A stretch of DNA of 64,000 nt, from NCBI RefSeq assembly GCF_009857595.1, contig NZ_WWCU01000025.1:28023-92022 (forward strand). The letters run 5' to 3'. The DNA comes from Pseudoduganella aquatica (lineage in GTDB: Bacteria; Pseudomonadota; Gammaproteobacteria; Burkholderiales; Burkholderiaceae_D). The notes below the pieces were generated by a model. It was not told the origin of the DNA, ran no database searches, and worked only from the letters and a program-made list of their open reading frames with translations. Below are positions 55,956-63,894 of the stretch, in pieces (position 1 is the stretch's first letter; each line of letters begins with the position of its first letter). The position numbers and the translations under genes were made by a program.

Positions 55956-57437
55956 ATGAAAAACTTTTCCAACCGCGCCGCGCCGTTGCTGGCGCCCTTG
56001 CTCGCAGCCCTGCTGCTGAGCGCCTGCGCCGCGCCGGCGTTCAAGCAGCCGGACATCGCCGTCCCCGTGGCATTCAAGGAGGCGCCGCAGGGCGCCGCCA
56101 CCGGCGCCGTGCAGACCGCCGCCGACGGCACGCAATGGCGGCAGGCCCGCGCCGCAGAGCAGCAGCCGCGCGGCGAATGGTGGCTGGCCTTCAACGACCC
56201 GGCGCTGAATGCGCTGGTCACCGAGGCCACGCGCAACAACGCCAGCCTGGCCGGCGCCACGGCCCGCGTGAAGCAGGCGCGCGCCATCGCCGGCATCGCC
56301 GAGGCGGACCGCGTGCCGCAAGTGGGCGCAAGCGCTGGCGCGCAGCGTGCCCTGTCCTCGCCCACACAGGCCGGACTGCCGGCCGGCACGCCCATGTCGC
56401 CACACACCGGCTACACGGCCAAGCTGACGGCCAGCTACGAGGTGGACCTGTTCGGGCGCGTGGCGTCCAATGTGTCGGCCGCGCACGGCGACGCAGCGGC
56501 AGCCGAAGCGACCTACCGCTCCGTGCTGCTGGCCCTGCAGGCCGACGTGGCGCAGACCTACTTCCGCCTGCGCGCCACCGACGCCGAACTGGAAACGCTG
56601 GCGCGCACCGTGCAGACGCGCGAGGAGAACGTGAAGGTCAACCAGCGCCGTTTCGACCTGGGCGACATCGGCGAATTCGACCTGGCGCGGGCCAAGACGG
56701 AGCTGTCCTCCACGCGGGCCGAAGCCATCGGCCTGCAGCGCCAGCGCGCCACCACCGAGCATGCGCTGGCGGTGCTACTGGGGAAACCGGCGGCCGATTT
56801 CACGGCAGGCGCCAGCCCGCTGCTGGATACGGCGCTGATGCCGGCCATCCCGGCAGGGCTGCCGTCCGCGCTGCTGGAACGGCGTCCGGACATCGCCGCC
56901 GCGCAGCGCGTGATGGAAGCGTCCAACGCCCGCATCGGCGTGGCGCGCGCGGCCATGTTCCCGGCGCTGAACATCGGCGCCTCGGGCGGTGGCGTGGGCG
57001 GCGCGTTTTCGGACGTGTTCAAGATCAGCAGCCGTTCCTGGCTGCTGGGCGCGCTGCTGTCGGCGCCGCTGATAGACGGCGGCCGCAACAAGGCCAATGT
57101 GGCGCGCAGCGAAGCGGTGCTGGACGAGTCGGTGGCGGCGTACCGGCAAAGCGTGCTGGTGGCGTTTGCGGAGGTTGAAGATAATCTGGCGGGCCTGCGC
57201 ATACTGGCGGGGCAGGCAGGGCAGATCGAGGAGGCCGTGTTGTCGGCGCGCCGCTCGGCCGAGCTGGCGCAGAAGCTGTACAGCGCGGGACGCTCGAGCT
57301 ACCTGGAGCTGCTGGACGCGCAGCGCAATCTGGCGGCGGTGGAGCGCGCGGCGGTGCAGCTCCGCGGACAGCGCGCGGTGACCACCGTGGCGCTGATACG
57401 CGCGCTCGGCGGGGGCTGGGGGCAGGCGCCGGTTTGA
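55956..57437 (+). CDS. Outer-membrane efflux lipoprotein (NodT/OprN-like)
   Basis: This is a 493-residue outer-membrane factor. The lipobox is LLSACAAP after the start MKNFSNRAAPLLAPLLAALL. Two OEP repeats are present: WWLAFNDPALNALVTEATRNN and its C-terminal counterpart; near-conserved LTASYEVDLFGRVASNVSAA and RRPDIAAAQRVMEASNARIG are family hallmarks. GGAAGG precedes the ATG, one base past the permease stop codon. It completes the tripartite pump and could also serve the pump at 25.4-29.8 kb, which lacks one. Confidence 0.95.
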   Translation: MKNFSNRAAPLLAPLLAALLLSACAAPAFKQPDIAVPVAFKEAPQGAATGAVQTAADGTQWRQARAAEQQPRGEWWLAFNDPALNALVTEATRNNASLAGATARVKQARAIAGIAEADRVPQVGASAGAQRALSSPTQAGLPAGTPMSPHTGYTAKLTASYEVDLFGRVASNVSAAHGDAAAAEATYRSVLLALQADVAQTYFRLRATDAELETLARTVQTREENVKVNQRRFDLGDIGEFDLARAKTELSSTRAEAIGLQRQRATTEHALAVLLGKPAADFTAGASPLLDTALMPAIPAGLPSALLERRPDIAAAQRVMEASNARIGVARAAMFPALNIGASGGGVGGAFSDVFKISSRSWLLGALLSAPLIDGGRNKANVARSEAVLDESVAAYRQSVLVAFAEVEDNLAGLRILAGQAGQIEEAVLSARRSAELAQKLYSAGRSSYLELLDAQRNLAAVERAAVQLRGQRAVTTVALIRALGGGWGQAPV

Positions 57438-57444
57438 CGCGTGC

Positions 57445-57545
57445 ATGGCGGGTTACGCGTGCTGCGCACGCTAACCCGCCCTACGAATGCACGAGCCGCC
57501 GTGCCACTGCGTAGGGCGGGTTAGCGCGAAAGCGCGTAACCCGCC
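57445..57545. repeat. Paired GGCGGGTTA palindromes (BIME-like)
   Basis: Mirror-image hairpins, TGGCGGGTTACGCG..CTAACCCGCCCTACG and GTAGGGCGGGTTAGCG..CGTAACCCGCCA, lie between the efflux operon and the Rrf2 gene. Confidence 0.9.
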
Positions 57546-57601
57546 AGGCCGCCGCCACATACGTTACACTTGCCGCTGAAAGCCCGTCCGAAAGCTCTAC
57601 C

Positions 57602-58033
57602 ATGTCACAGAAGAACGTCCAATTTACCGTCGCCGCCCACATCGCGGCCGTACTCGGCTACCGCTATGGCGAGGACGTCACGTCGGCCATCCTGGCCGGC
57701 AGCGTCAACGCCGAGCCGACCTTTGTGCGCCGCTCCATCGCCAAGCTGGCCAAGGCCGGCATCGTTTCCGCCACGCGCGGCAAGAACGGCGCCTGCACAC
57801 TGGCCCGCCCGCCGCAGGACGTTTCGCTGCTCGACATCTACCGCGCCAGCGCCGCCCCTGCCACCTTCGCCATCCACGACTACGACGTGCAGCCGGTATG
57901 CCCGGTGAGCGACCATATCAAGGAGAGCATGGCCGAAGTACTGGACGACGCGCAAGCCGGCTTCGAAGCACGGCTGGCCGCGCGCACGCTGGCCAGCCTG
58001 ATTGACAGCATCCAGCTCAAGGAGCGTCCATGA
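57602..58033 (+). CDS. Rrf2-family transcriptional regulator
   Basis: This is a 143-residue winged-helix regulator: FTVAAHIAAVLGYRYGED, SVNAEPTFVRRSIAKLAKAGIV and ATRGKNGACTLARPPQDVSLLDIY. The cluster-binding region of IscR/NsrR-type members (three closely spaced cysteines) is not present; only two separate cysteines occur, so it is of the YwnA-like, cluster-free type. Its stop codon overlaps the next start (ATGA), coupling it to a MarR-family regulator. Confidence 0.9.
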   Translation: MSQKNVQFTVAAHIAAVLGYRYGEDVTSAILAGSVNAEPTFVRRSIAKLAKAGIVSATRGKNGACTLARPPQDVSLLDIYRASAAPATFAIHDYDVQPVCPVSDHIKESMAEVLDDAQAGFEARLAARTLASLIDSIQLKERP

Positions 58034-58464
58034 GCACCGCCGATCTCGACACCCCGCTCTGCAACTGCTTCGCGCTGCGGCAGGCGGCGCGCCACGTCAC
58101 CTCGCTGTACGACCGCCACCTGGCGCCGTCCGGCCTGGCCACCTCGCAATACAGCCTGCTGGCGCATATCCGCGCCCTGCCCGGCATCGGCATGCAGCAG
58201 CTGTCCGAGCGCATGGTGATGGACAGGACCAGCCTGGTGCGCGCCATCAAGCCGCTCGCGCGCGACGGCTACGTGCTGCAGGCGCCGGATCCGGAAAACA
58301 GCCGCAAGCTGGTGTTCTCCCTCACCGCCGCAGGCCAGGCCAAGTTCGAGGAAGCCCACGGCTACTGGGCGCAGGCGCAGGCCGAATACGAAGCCGGCGT
58401 GGGCGCCGAACGCGCCGCCGCCCTGCGCGCCGAACTGCGCTCCCTCACTCAGAACGGTTTGTAA
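58030..58464 (+). CDS. MarR-family transcriptional regulator
   Basis: This is a 144-residue MarR regulator with the N-terminal Cys pair of the LCNCFALRQAARHVT type, the recognition helix region MQQLSERMVMDRTSLVRAIKPL and the wing PENSRKLVFSLTAAG. The CxC-like pair suggests redox or electrophile sensing, as in other MarR proteins with this start. Translation is coupled to the Rrf2 gene by a four-base overlap. The 3' end overlaps the convergent cyanase gene by 16 bases. Confidence 0.9.
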   Translation: MSTADLDTPLCNCFALRQAARHVTSLYDRHLAPSGLATSQYSLLAHIRALPGIGMQQLSERMVMDRTSLVRAIKPLARDGYVLQAPDPENSRKLVFSLTAAGQAKFEEAHGYWAQAQAEYEAGVGAERAAALRAELRSLTQNGL

Positions 58465-58919
58465 GGCAGGAATTTCCCGTCCAGCGTAATGATGGCGCGC
58501 GAGCCGCCCTCCGGATCGTCCACCTTCTGGATGTCCATCTTGAAGTTGATGGCGCTGATGATGCCGTCGCCAAACTGCTCATGCACCAGCGCCTTGAGCG
58601 TGGTGCCGTAGACCTGCACCATTTCGTAAAAGCGGTAGATGGTGGGATCGGTCGGCACGCCGCCGGGTATGCTGCCGCGCAGCGGGATGGTTTGCAGCAG
58701 CGCAGCCGCCTGCGCATCGAGGCCGAGCCGCTCGGCCACGGCCAGTGCGGCCGGCTTCGGCAATGCGTGCTGGCCCAGCAAGGCCGCCGTCACATAGGGC
58801 ACGCTCAGGCCCGTGCCCTCCGCCAGCTGCGCCCACGTTAAATCCTTCATGGCCTTGGCGGTGACGATCTGGGCGCTCAGCGCCATATGCGCGTCCTGCG
58901 TGTGGGTCGATTGCAGCAT
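58449..58919 (-). CDS. cynS: Cyanate hydratase (cyanase) CynS
   Basis: CynS converts cyanate and bicarbonate to ammonia and CO2. From the ATG at 58919 the protein has 156 residues, the same length as E. coli CynS, and the catalytic residues fall at the same numbers: Arg96 and Glu99 (YRFYEM) and Ser122 (IISAINF). The N-terminal helical bundle ends with AERLGLD. AAAGGA precedes the start. No cynT or cyanate transporter gene is adjacent; the periplasmic alpha-carbonic anhydrase at 45.2 kb is too distant and exported to play that role directly. Confidence 0.95.
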   Translation of the reverse strand: MLQSTHTQDAHMALSAQIVTAKAMKDLTWAQLAEGTGLSVPYVTAALLGQHALPKPAALAVAERLGLDAQAAALLQTIPLRGSIPGGVPTDPTIYRFYEMVQVYGTTLKALVHEQFGDGIISAINFKMDIQKVDDPEGGSRAIITLDGKFLPYKPF

Positions 58920-59062
58920 GGTGATTCCTTTCAAGGTTGAAGGGTTGGTTCCTCCCACGATGCAACTACCATGCCAGTTTTTTGCACCAGTTTGCGCCAG
59001 CGCAGAACATCCGCTTCCGGCCCGCGCCATTATCGAAGCTCCTTTCCACGCGCGAGGCCGAC

Positions 59063-59320
59063 ATGAATCCAGACAAACTGATGATCCCCCTGACCCAGGT
59101 GCTGACCCGGCACCGCGAACAAATCCTGCCCATGCTGGGCGGGAAGGCCAACGGCAACGCGCGCGCGCTGCTGGGCAACGACGCGGCCATGCGCACGCTG
59201 GCCACCTATTCCTACGCCCTGCTCCCCGGCCTGGTGCGCCTGACCCTGAAGGAACCGGTCTTTGTCGATTTCGTCATGACGCACCGGGACCAGATACTGG
59301 AGCGGCTGCTGGTGCAGTAA
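59063..59320 (+). CDS. Small protein of unknown function beside the NCS1-kinase gene
   Basis: This 85-residue protein starts MNPDKLMIPLTQVLTRHREQ and is predicted mostly helical. I recognise no domain and see no signal peptide. GAGG lies five bases before the ATG. It is divergent from cynS and ends 61 bases before the permease-kinase gene in the same direction, so it could be the first gene of the sensor operon. The longer frame upstream overlaps the cynS promoter region and is not used. Confidence 0.7.
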   Translation: MNPDKLMIPLTQVLTRHREQILPMLGGKANGNARALLGNDAAMRTLATYSYALLPGLVRLTLKEPVFVDFVMTHRDQILERLLVQ

Positions 59321-59326
59321 TCCGCC

Positions 59327-59374
59327 TCCCAGGCGTAAATCTTGCTAGACATACCAGGACTACGCTACCTGGGA
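59327..59374 (+). promoter_or_regulatory. Inverted repeat upstream of the permease-kinase gene
   Basis: TCCCAGG (59327-59333) and CCTGGGA (59368-59374) are exact reverse complements, 34 bases apart, in the short gap before the start at 59382. The pair could be an operator or an RNA stem that would mask the ribosome binding region. Confidence 0.35.
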
Positions 59375-59381
59375 ATGTGAA

Positions 59382-62300
59382 ATGACGGTGTCTGCACCAA
59401 AAACGGGCGTGGCCGATCAGGAACCGCCGCAGCGCATCGTCAAGATACGCCGCGACTACAACACCTGGGTGGCCAACGAAACCATAGAAGACTACGCGCT
59501 GCGCTACACGCCTCGCTCGTTCCGAAAATGGTCGGTGTTCCGCGTCTCGAACACCGCCTTCGGCGCCATCTCTTTCCTGGTGCTGGAAGCGATAGGCGGC
59601 ACCATCGCCGTCAACTACGGCTTTATCAACGCCTTCTGGGCGATCATGGCGGTGGGGCTTATCATCTTCCTCACCGGCCTGCCGATCAGCTACTATGCCG
59701 CCAAATACGGCGTGGACATGGACCTGCTCACGCGCGGCGCCGGCTTCGGCTACATCGGTTCCACCATCTCGTCCTTCGTCTACGCCTCCTTCACCTTCAT
59801 CCTGTTCGCGCTGGAGGCGGCCATCATGGCCTATGCGCTGGAGCTGTATTTCCACCTGCCGCTCTACCTGGGCTATATGGCCAGCGCGCTGGTGGTGATA
59901 CCGCTGGTGACGCACGGGGTAACGCTCATCAGCCGCATCCAGATGATTTCGCAGCCGGTGTGGCTGGTGCTGCTAGTGCTGCCCTTCATCGCCATCATCG
60001 CCAAGAAGCCGGAACTGCTGTCGCAGCTGGGCAGCTTCGCTGGCCAGTCGCCGGACAACGGCAAGTTCAACATCCTCATGTTCGGCGCCGCCACCGCCGT
60101 CGGCGTGGCCCTCATCACGCAGATCGGCGAACAGGTGGACTTCCTGCGCTTCATGCCGGAGAAGACCGCGAAGAACCGCATCCAGTGGCACTTGGGCGTG
60201 CTGGCCGCCGGTCCCGGCTGGATCCTGCTGGGCATCGCCAAGATGCTGGGCGGCGCGCTGCTGGCCGTACTGGCCATCAATAGCGGCGTGTCGCTGGCCC
60301 AGGCGGTCAATCCCAACCAGATGTACCTGGCGGGCTTCCAGCAGGTGTTCTCCAGCCCCACCGCCGCCGTGCTGGTGACGGCCTTCTTCGTCATCATCTC
60401 CCAGGTCAAAATCAATATCACCAACGCCTACGCCGGTTCGCTGGCCTGGTCCAACTTCTTCGCCCGCCTCACGCACAGCCATCCGGGACGCGTGGTGTGG
60501 GCGGTGTTCAACGCGCTGATCGCCGTGCTGCTGATGGAACTGGATGTGTTCCAGGCGCTGGACCAGGTGCTGGGGCTGTACTCCAACATCGCCATCTCGT
60601 GGATCACCGCCGTGGTGGCGGACCTGGTGGTGAACAAGCCGCTGGGCCTGAGCCCCAAGGGCATCGAGTTCCGCCGCGCCTACCTGTACGACATCAACCC
60701 GGTGGGCGTGGGCGCCATGGTGCTGGCCTCCGCCCTGTCGGTGGCCGCCTTCGCAGGGCTGTTCGGCGCGCAGGCGCAGGCCTTCTCTGCCTTCATCGCG
60801 CTGGGCACGGCCTTCATCGCCTCGCCGCTGATCGCCATCGCCACCAAGGGCAAGTACTACATCGCGCGCCAGCCCGCGCCGGCGGCGACGCTCAACAAGG
60901 TCTGCTGCATCTGCTCCCGCGAATACGAGCAGGAGGACATGGCGCACTGCCCGGCCTACCAGGGGCCGATCTGCTCCCTGTGCTGCTGCCTGGACGCGCG
61001 CTGCAACGACGTGTGCAAGCCGCACGCGCGCTTTACCGCGCAGTGGGACAGTGCCATGAAGGCCCTGCTGCCCAAGTCCATGTGGCCCTACATTACCAGC
61101 GGCCTGGGACACTACCTGCTGCTGATGATGGTGACGGTGCTGTTCCTGGGCGGCCTGCTTGGCCTGATCTACGTGCACGAGGAACGGCTGCTGATCGAGG
61201 CCGGATCCACCCTGCTGCCGCAGCTGCGGCTGGCCTTCATCAAGATCTTCGGCGCGCTGCTGCTGGCCAGCGGCATCGTGGCGTGGTGGCTGGTGCTCAC
61301 CAGTGAAAGCCGCCGCGTGGCACAGGAGGAATCCAACCGCCAGACCGGCTTGCTGACGCGCGAGATCGAACTGCACGGCCAGACCGACGCGCAGCTGCAG
61401 CAGGCAAAGAAGCAGGCCGACCAGGCCAACCAGGCCAAGAGCCGCTATATCGCCGGCATCAGCCACGAGATCCGCACGCCGCTCAACAGCATCCTGGGCT
61501 ACGCGCAACTGCTCGACAACGACCCGTCGATACCCGAGCACCGCCAGCAGGCCATCCGCGTGATACGCGGCAGCGGCGAGCACCTGCTGTCGCTGATCGA
61601 AGGCACGCTCGATATCGCGCGCATCGAAGGCGGCAAGCTCAGTTTCGACCTGAAGGAGGTGAAGTTCCCGGACTTTATCGGCCAGATCGTGCGCATGTTC
61701 GAGCAGCAGGCCAGCAGCAAAGGGCTGTCCTTCCGCTACGAGCTGACAGGCGAGCTGCCGCGCGTGGTGCGCGCGGACCGCAAGCGGCTCGGCCAGATCC
61801 TGATCAACATCCTCGGCAACGCGGTCAAGTTCACGGAGCACGGCGGCATCGTGTTCAGGGTGCGCTACGCGCGCGACATGGCCGCGTTCGAGGTGGAGGA
61901 CAGCGGCCCCGGCATCCTGGACGCGGAACGCGAACGCATCTTCGAGCCCTTCACGCGCGGCAGCGCCGGCGACCAGGCGGGGGCCGCCGGCACCGGCCTG
62001 GGCCTGCCGATCAGCAAAATGCTGACGCAGCTCATGGGCGGCGAACTCACGCTCGACAGCACGCCAGGCAGCGGCAGCGTGTTCAAGATCCGGCTGATGC
62101 TGCCGCGCGTGCACACGGAAGCGCGCGCGGACGGCGCGCCGGAACCGGTGCGCACCGGCTACGCGGGCCGGCGCCGCAAGGTGCTGGTGGTGGACAACGA
62201 ACGCGTGGACCGCGAGCTGCTGGTCAACATCCTGGCGCCGCTGGGCTTCGAGATGGCGCAGGCGGTGTCGGGCGCGGACTGCGTGGAGAACTACGCGGCC

Positions 62301-62840
62301 TTCGGCCCGGACCTGATCCTCATGGACCTGGCCATGCCGGTGATGGACGGCTGGGAAGCGAGCCACATTATCCGCAAGGTGCACCAGTCCGACGTGCCGA
62401 TCGCCATCGTCTCCGCCAATGCCTATGACAAGGGTCTGGAAAACCCGGCCGCCATCGCCGCCGAAGATTTCTTCGTCAAGCCGGTGAACGTGGCCGAGCT
62501 GCTGGACTGGATAGGCCGCCGCCTGCAGCTGGAATGGATATCGCACGCGGCGCCCAAGGGCATCAGCAGCGAGATCGTGGAGCCGGGAACCGCGGCGCAG
62601 CCTGCGCTCATCTTCCCACCCGCCGCGCAGCTGGAGCCCTTGCGCGCGCAGCTCAAGCTGGGCTATGTGCGCGGCATCGTCCACCAGCTGGACGAAATCG
62701 CCATGCTCGGACCGCAATACTCAGCCTTCATTGCCGCCATGCGCGGCCACGCGGCCCGCTTCCAGCTGGATGCGATGGCGCGCCTGCTGGAACAACATGA
62801 ACAGAAAAAAGGAGTCAACCATGATACCGAAGCAGTTTGA
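59382..62840 (+). CDS. NCS1 nucleobase-type permease fused to a hybrid histidine kinase
   Basis: This is a 1152-residue fusion. Residues about 40-495 form a full NCS1 (cytosine/purine/allantoin permease) transporter of about 12 hydrophobic segments, e.g. FGAISFLVLEAIGGTIAVNYG. Residues 508-548 hold a cluster of ten Cys and one His (CCICS, CPAY, CSLCCC, CNDVCKPH), probably metal-binding. Two more membrane segments (about 567-598 and 613-640) and a coiled coil lead to the kinase core: His695 (ISHEIRTPLNSILGYAQLL), N-box Asn813, DSGPG and GTGLGL. A receiver follows with Asp982 (LILMDLAMP) and Lys1033, then a helical tail. It is likely a sensor that reads substrate binding or transport. The stop overlaps the next gene by 20 bases. 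Confidence 0.93.
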   Translation: MTVSAPKTGVADQEPPQRIVKIRRDYNTWVANETIEDYALRYTPRSFRKWSVFRVSNTAFGAISFLVLEAIGGTIAVNYGFINAFWAIMAVGLIIFLTGLPISYYAAKYGVDMDLLTRGAGFGYIGSTISSFVYASFTFILFALEAAIMAYALELYFHLPLYLGYMASALVVIPLVTHGVTLISRIQMISQPVWLVLLVLPFIAIIAKKPELLSQLGSFAGQSPDNGKFNILMFGAATAVGVALITQIGEQVDFLRFMPEKTAKNRIQWHLGVLAAGPGWILLGIAKMLGGALLAVLAINSGVSLAQAVNPNQMYLAGFQQVFSSPTAAVLVTAFFVIISQVKINITNAYAGSLAWSNFFARLTHSHPGRVVWAVFNALIAVLLMELDVFQALDQVLGLYSNIAISWITAVVADLVVNKPLGLSPKGIEFRRAYLYDINPVGVGAMVLASALSVAAFAGLFGAQAQAFSAFIALGTAFIASPLIAIATKGKYYIARQPAPAATLNKVCCICSREYEQEDMAHCPAYQGPICSLCCCLDARCNDVCKPHARFTAQWDSAMKALLPKSMWPYITSGLGHYLLLMMVTVLFLGGLLGLIYVHEERLLIEAGSTLLPQLRLAFIKIFGALLLASGIVAWWLVLTSESRRVAQEESNRQTGLLTREIELHGQTDAQLQQAKKQADQANQAKSRYIAGISHEIRTPLNSILGYAQLLDNDPSIPEHRQQAIRVIRGSGEHLLSLIEGTLDIARIEGGKLSFDLKEVKFPDFIGQIVRMFEQQASSKGLSFRYELTGELPRVVRADRKRLGQILINILGNAVKFTEHGGIVFRVRYARDMAAFEVEDSGPGILDAERERIFEPFTRGSAGDQAGAAGTGLGLPISKMLTQLMGGELTLDSTPGSGSVFKIRLMLPRVHTEARADGAPEPVRTGYAGRRRKVLVVDNERVDRELLVNILAPLGFEMAQAVSGADCVENYAAFGPDLILMDLAMPVMDGWEASHIIRKVHQSDVPIAIVSANAYDKGLENPAAIAAEDFFVKPVNVAELLDWIGRRLQLEWISHAAPKGISSEIVEPGTAAQPALIFPPAAQLEPLRAQLKLGYVRGIVHQLDEIAMLGPQYSAFIAAMRGHAARFQLDAMARLLEQHEQKKGVNHDTEAV

Positions 62841-63789
62841 GCACCGCCCCGGCCACCTGGTGCTGATCGTAGACGACGTGCCGGAAAACCTCGCCGTGCT
62901 GCACGACGCGCTGGACGAATCCGGCTTCACGGTGCTGGTGGCGAACAGCGGCGCGGCCGCGCTGGAGCGCTGCGCGCAGGCGGTACCGGACATTATCCTG
63001 CTGGACGCGGTTATGCCGGGCATGGACGGCTTTGAGACCTGCCGCCAATTGCGCGCGCAGATCGCCACGCGGCATGTGCCGATTATTTTCATGACCGGAC
63101 TGACCGAGACCGAGCATGTGCTGGCGGCCTTCAACGCGGGCGGTACGGACTATGTGAGCAAGCCGGTGCGGCAGAGCGAGGTGCTGGCGCGCATCGCCGC
63201 GCACTTGCAGACGGCGCGGCTGATGAACCAGGCGCGCAGTGCGCTCGACGCCTTCGGCAACGCCACGCTGGCGATAGGGCCGCGCACCGGGCGCATCGTG
63301 TGGCAGACGCCCTTGGCGCGGCAGCTGATGCAGAATTATTTCGGCTTGCCGGGCACGGGGCAGCTGGCCGATACGCCGGCAGAGCTGACCGCGTGGCTGG
63401 CGGCCACGGTGGAGGCGCGGCGCGCGGGGCAGGACTATCCGCCGCTGAACGTGATCCAGGGCGCGGCGCGGCTGATCTTCAGCGCGGCGGACGTGAACAA
63501 CCAGGAGCAGTGGATGGTGGTGCTGCGCGAGGAATCGGACGCGGCGCAGGTGCAGGCGCTGGTGGCGCTGTTCAAGCTGACCATGCGCGAGTCCGAGGTG
63601 CTGCATTGGGTGATCAAGGGGAAGACCAACCGGGACATCGGCGACATCCTCGGCACCAGCCCGCGCACGGTGAACAAGCACCTGGAGCATGTGTTCGAGA
63701 AGCTGGGCGTGGAGACGCGCACGGCTGCGGCGTCCCTCGCCATCAACAAGCTGCGCGGCTCGGCGGAGGCGATGGCGGCGAGCGCGTGA
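62821..63789 (+). CDS. Response regulator with LuxR-type output domain
   Basis: This 322-residue regulator has an N-terminal receiver with VLIVDDVPENL, phosphoacceptor Asp62 (IILLDAVMPGMDG), Thr in FMTGLTE and Lys in VSKPV. A middle region of about 100 residues (about 140-240) resembles a PAS-like sensory domain. The C-terminus is a LuxR-type helix-turn-helix (LTMRESEVLHWVIKGKTNRDI, TSPRTVNKHLEHVFEKL). AAAAGGAG lies before the ATG, and the start overlaps the permease-kinase gene by 20 bases, so it is almost certainly the cognate partner. Confidence 0.93.
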   Translation: MIPKQFEHRPGHLVLIVDDVPENLAVLHDALDESGFTVLVANSGAAALERCAQAVPDIILLDAVMPGMDGFETCRQLRAQIATRHVPIIFMTGLTETEHVLAAFNAGGTDYVSKPVRQSEVLARIAAHLQTARLMNQARSALDAFGNATLAIGPRTGRIVWQTPLARQLMQNYFGLPGTGQLADTPAELTAWLAATVEARRAGQDYPPLNVIQGAARLIFSAADVNNQEQWMVVLREESDAAQVQALVALFKLTMRESEVLHWVIKGKTNRDIGDILGTSPRTVNKHLEHVFEKLGVETRTAAASLAINKLRGSAEAMAASA

Positions 63790-63803
63790 GCCGGCGGCGA
63801 GCG

Positions 63804-63849
63804 CGGCGGGTTACGCTGCGCTCGGCGCGCCCCGCTAACCCGCCCTACG
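63804..63849. repeat. Single GGCGGGTTA palindrome
   Basis: GGCGGGTTACGCTGCG and CGCTAACCCGCCCTACG flank a GC-rich centre, between the response regulator gene and the transposase remnant. Confidence 0.85.
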
Positions 63850-63894
63850 TATCCTCGGCGGCAGATTCAAACGCCGTAGATACTGTTATGCCGG

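Noticed and set aside
53036..56407. A 1123-codon open frame antisense to the MexF-like permease
   Set aside because: A shadow of a GC-rich gene: composition is dominated by His, Arg, Gln and Ala, and no family pattern is visible.
59973..62717. A 914-codon antisense frame over the permease-kinase gene
   Set aside because: Same shadow effect; the plus-strand frame carries clear transporter and kinase motifs.
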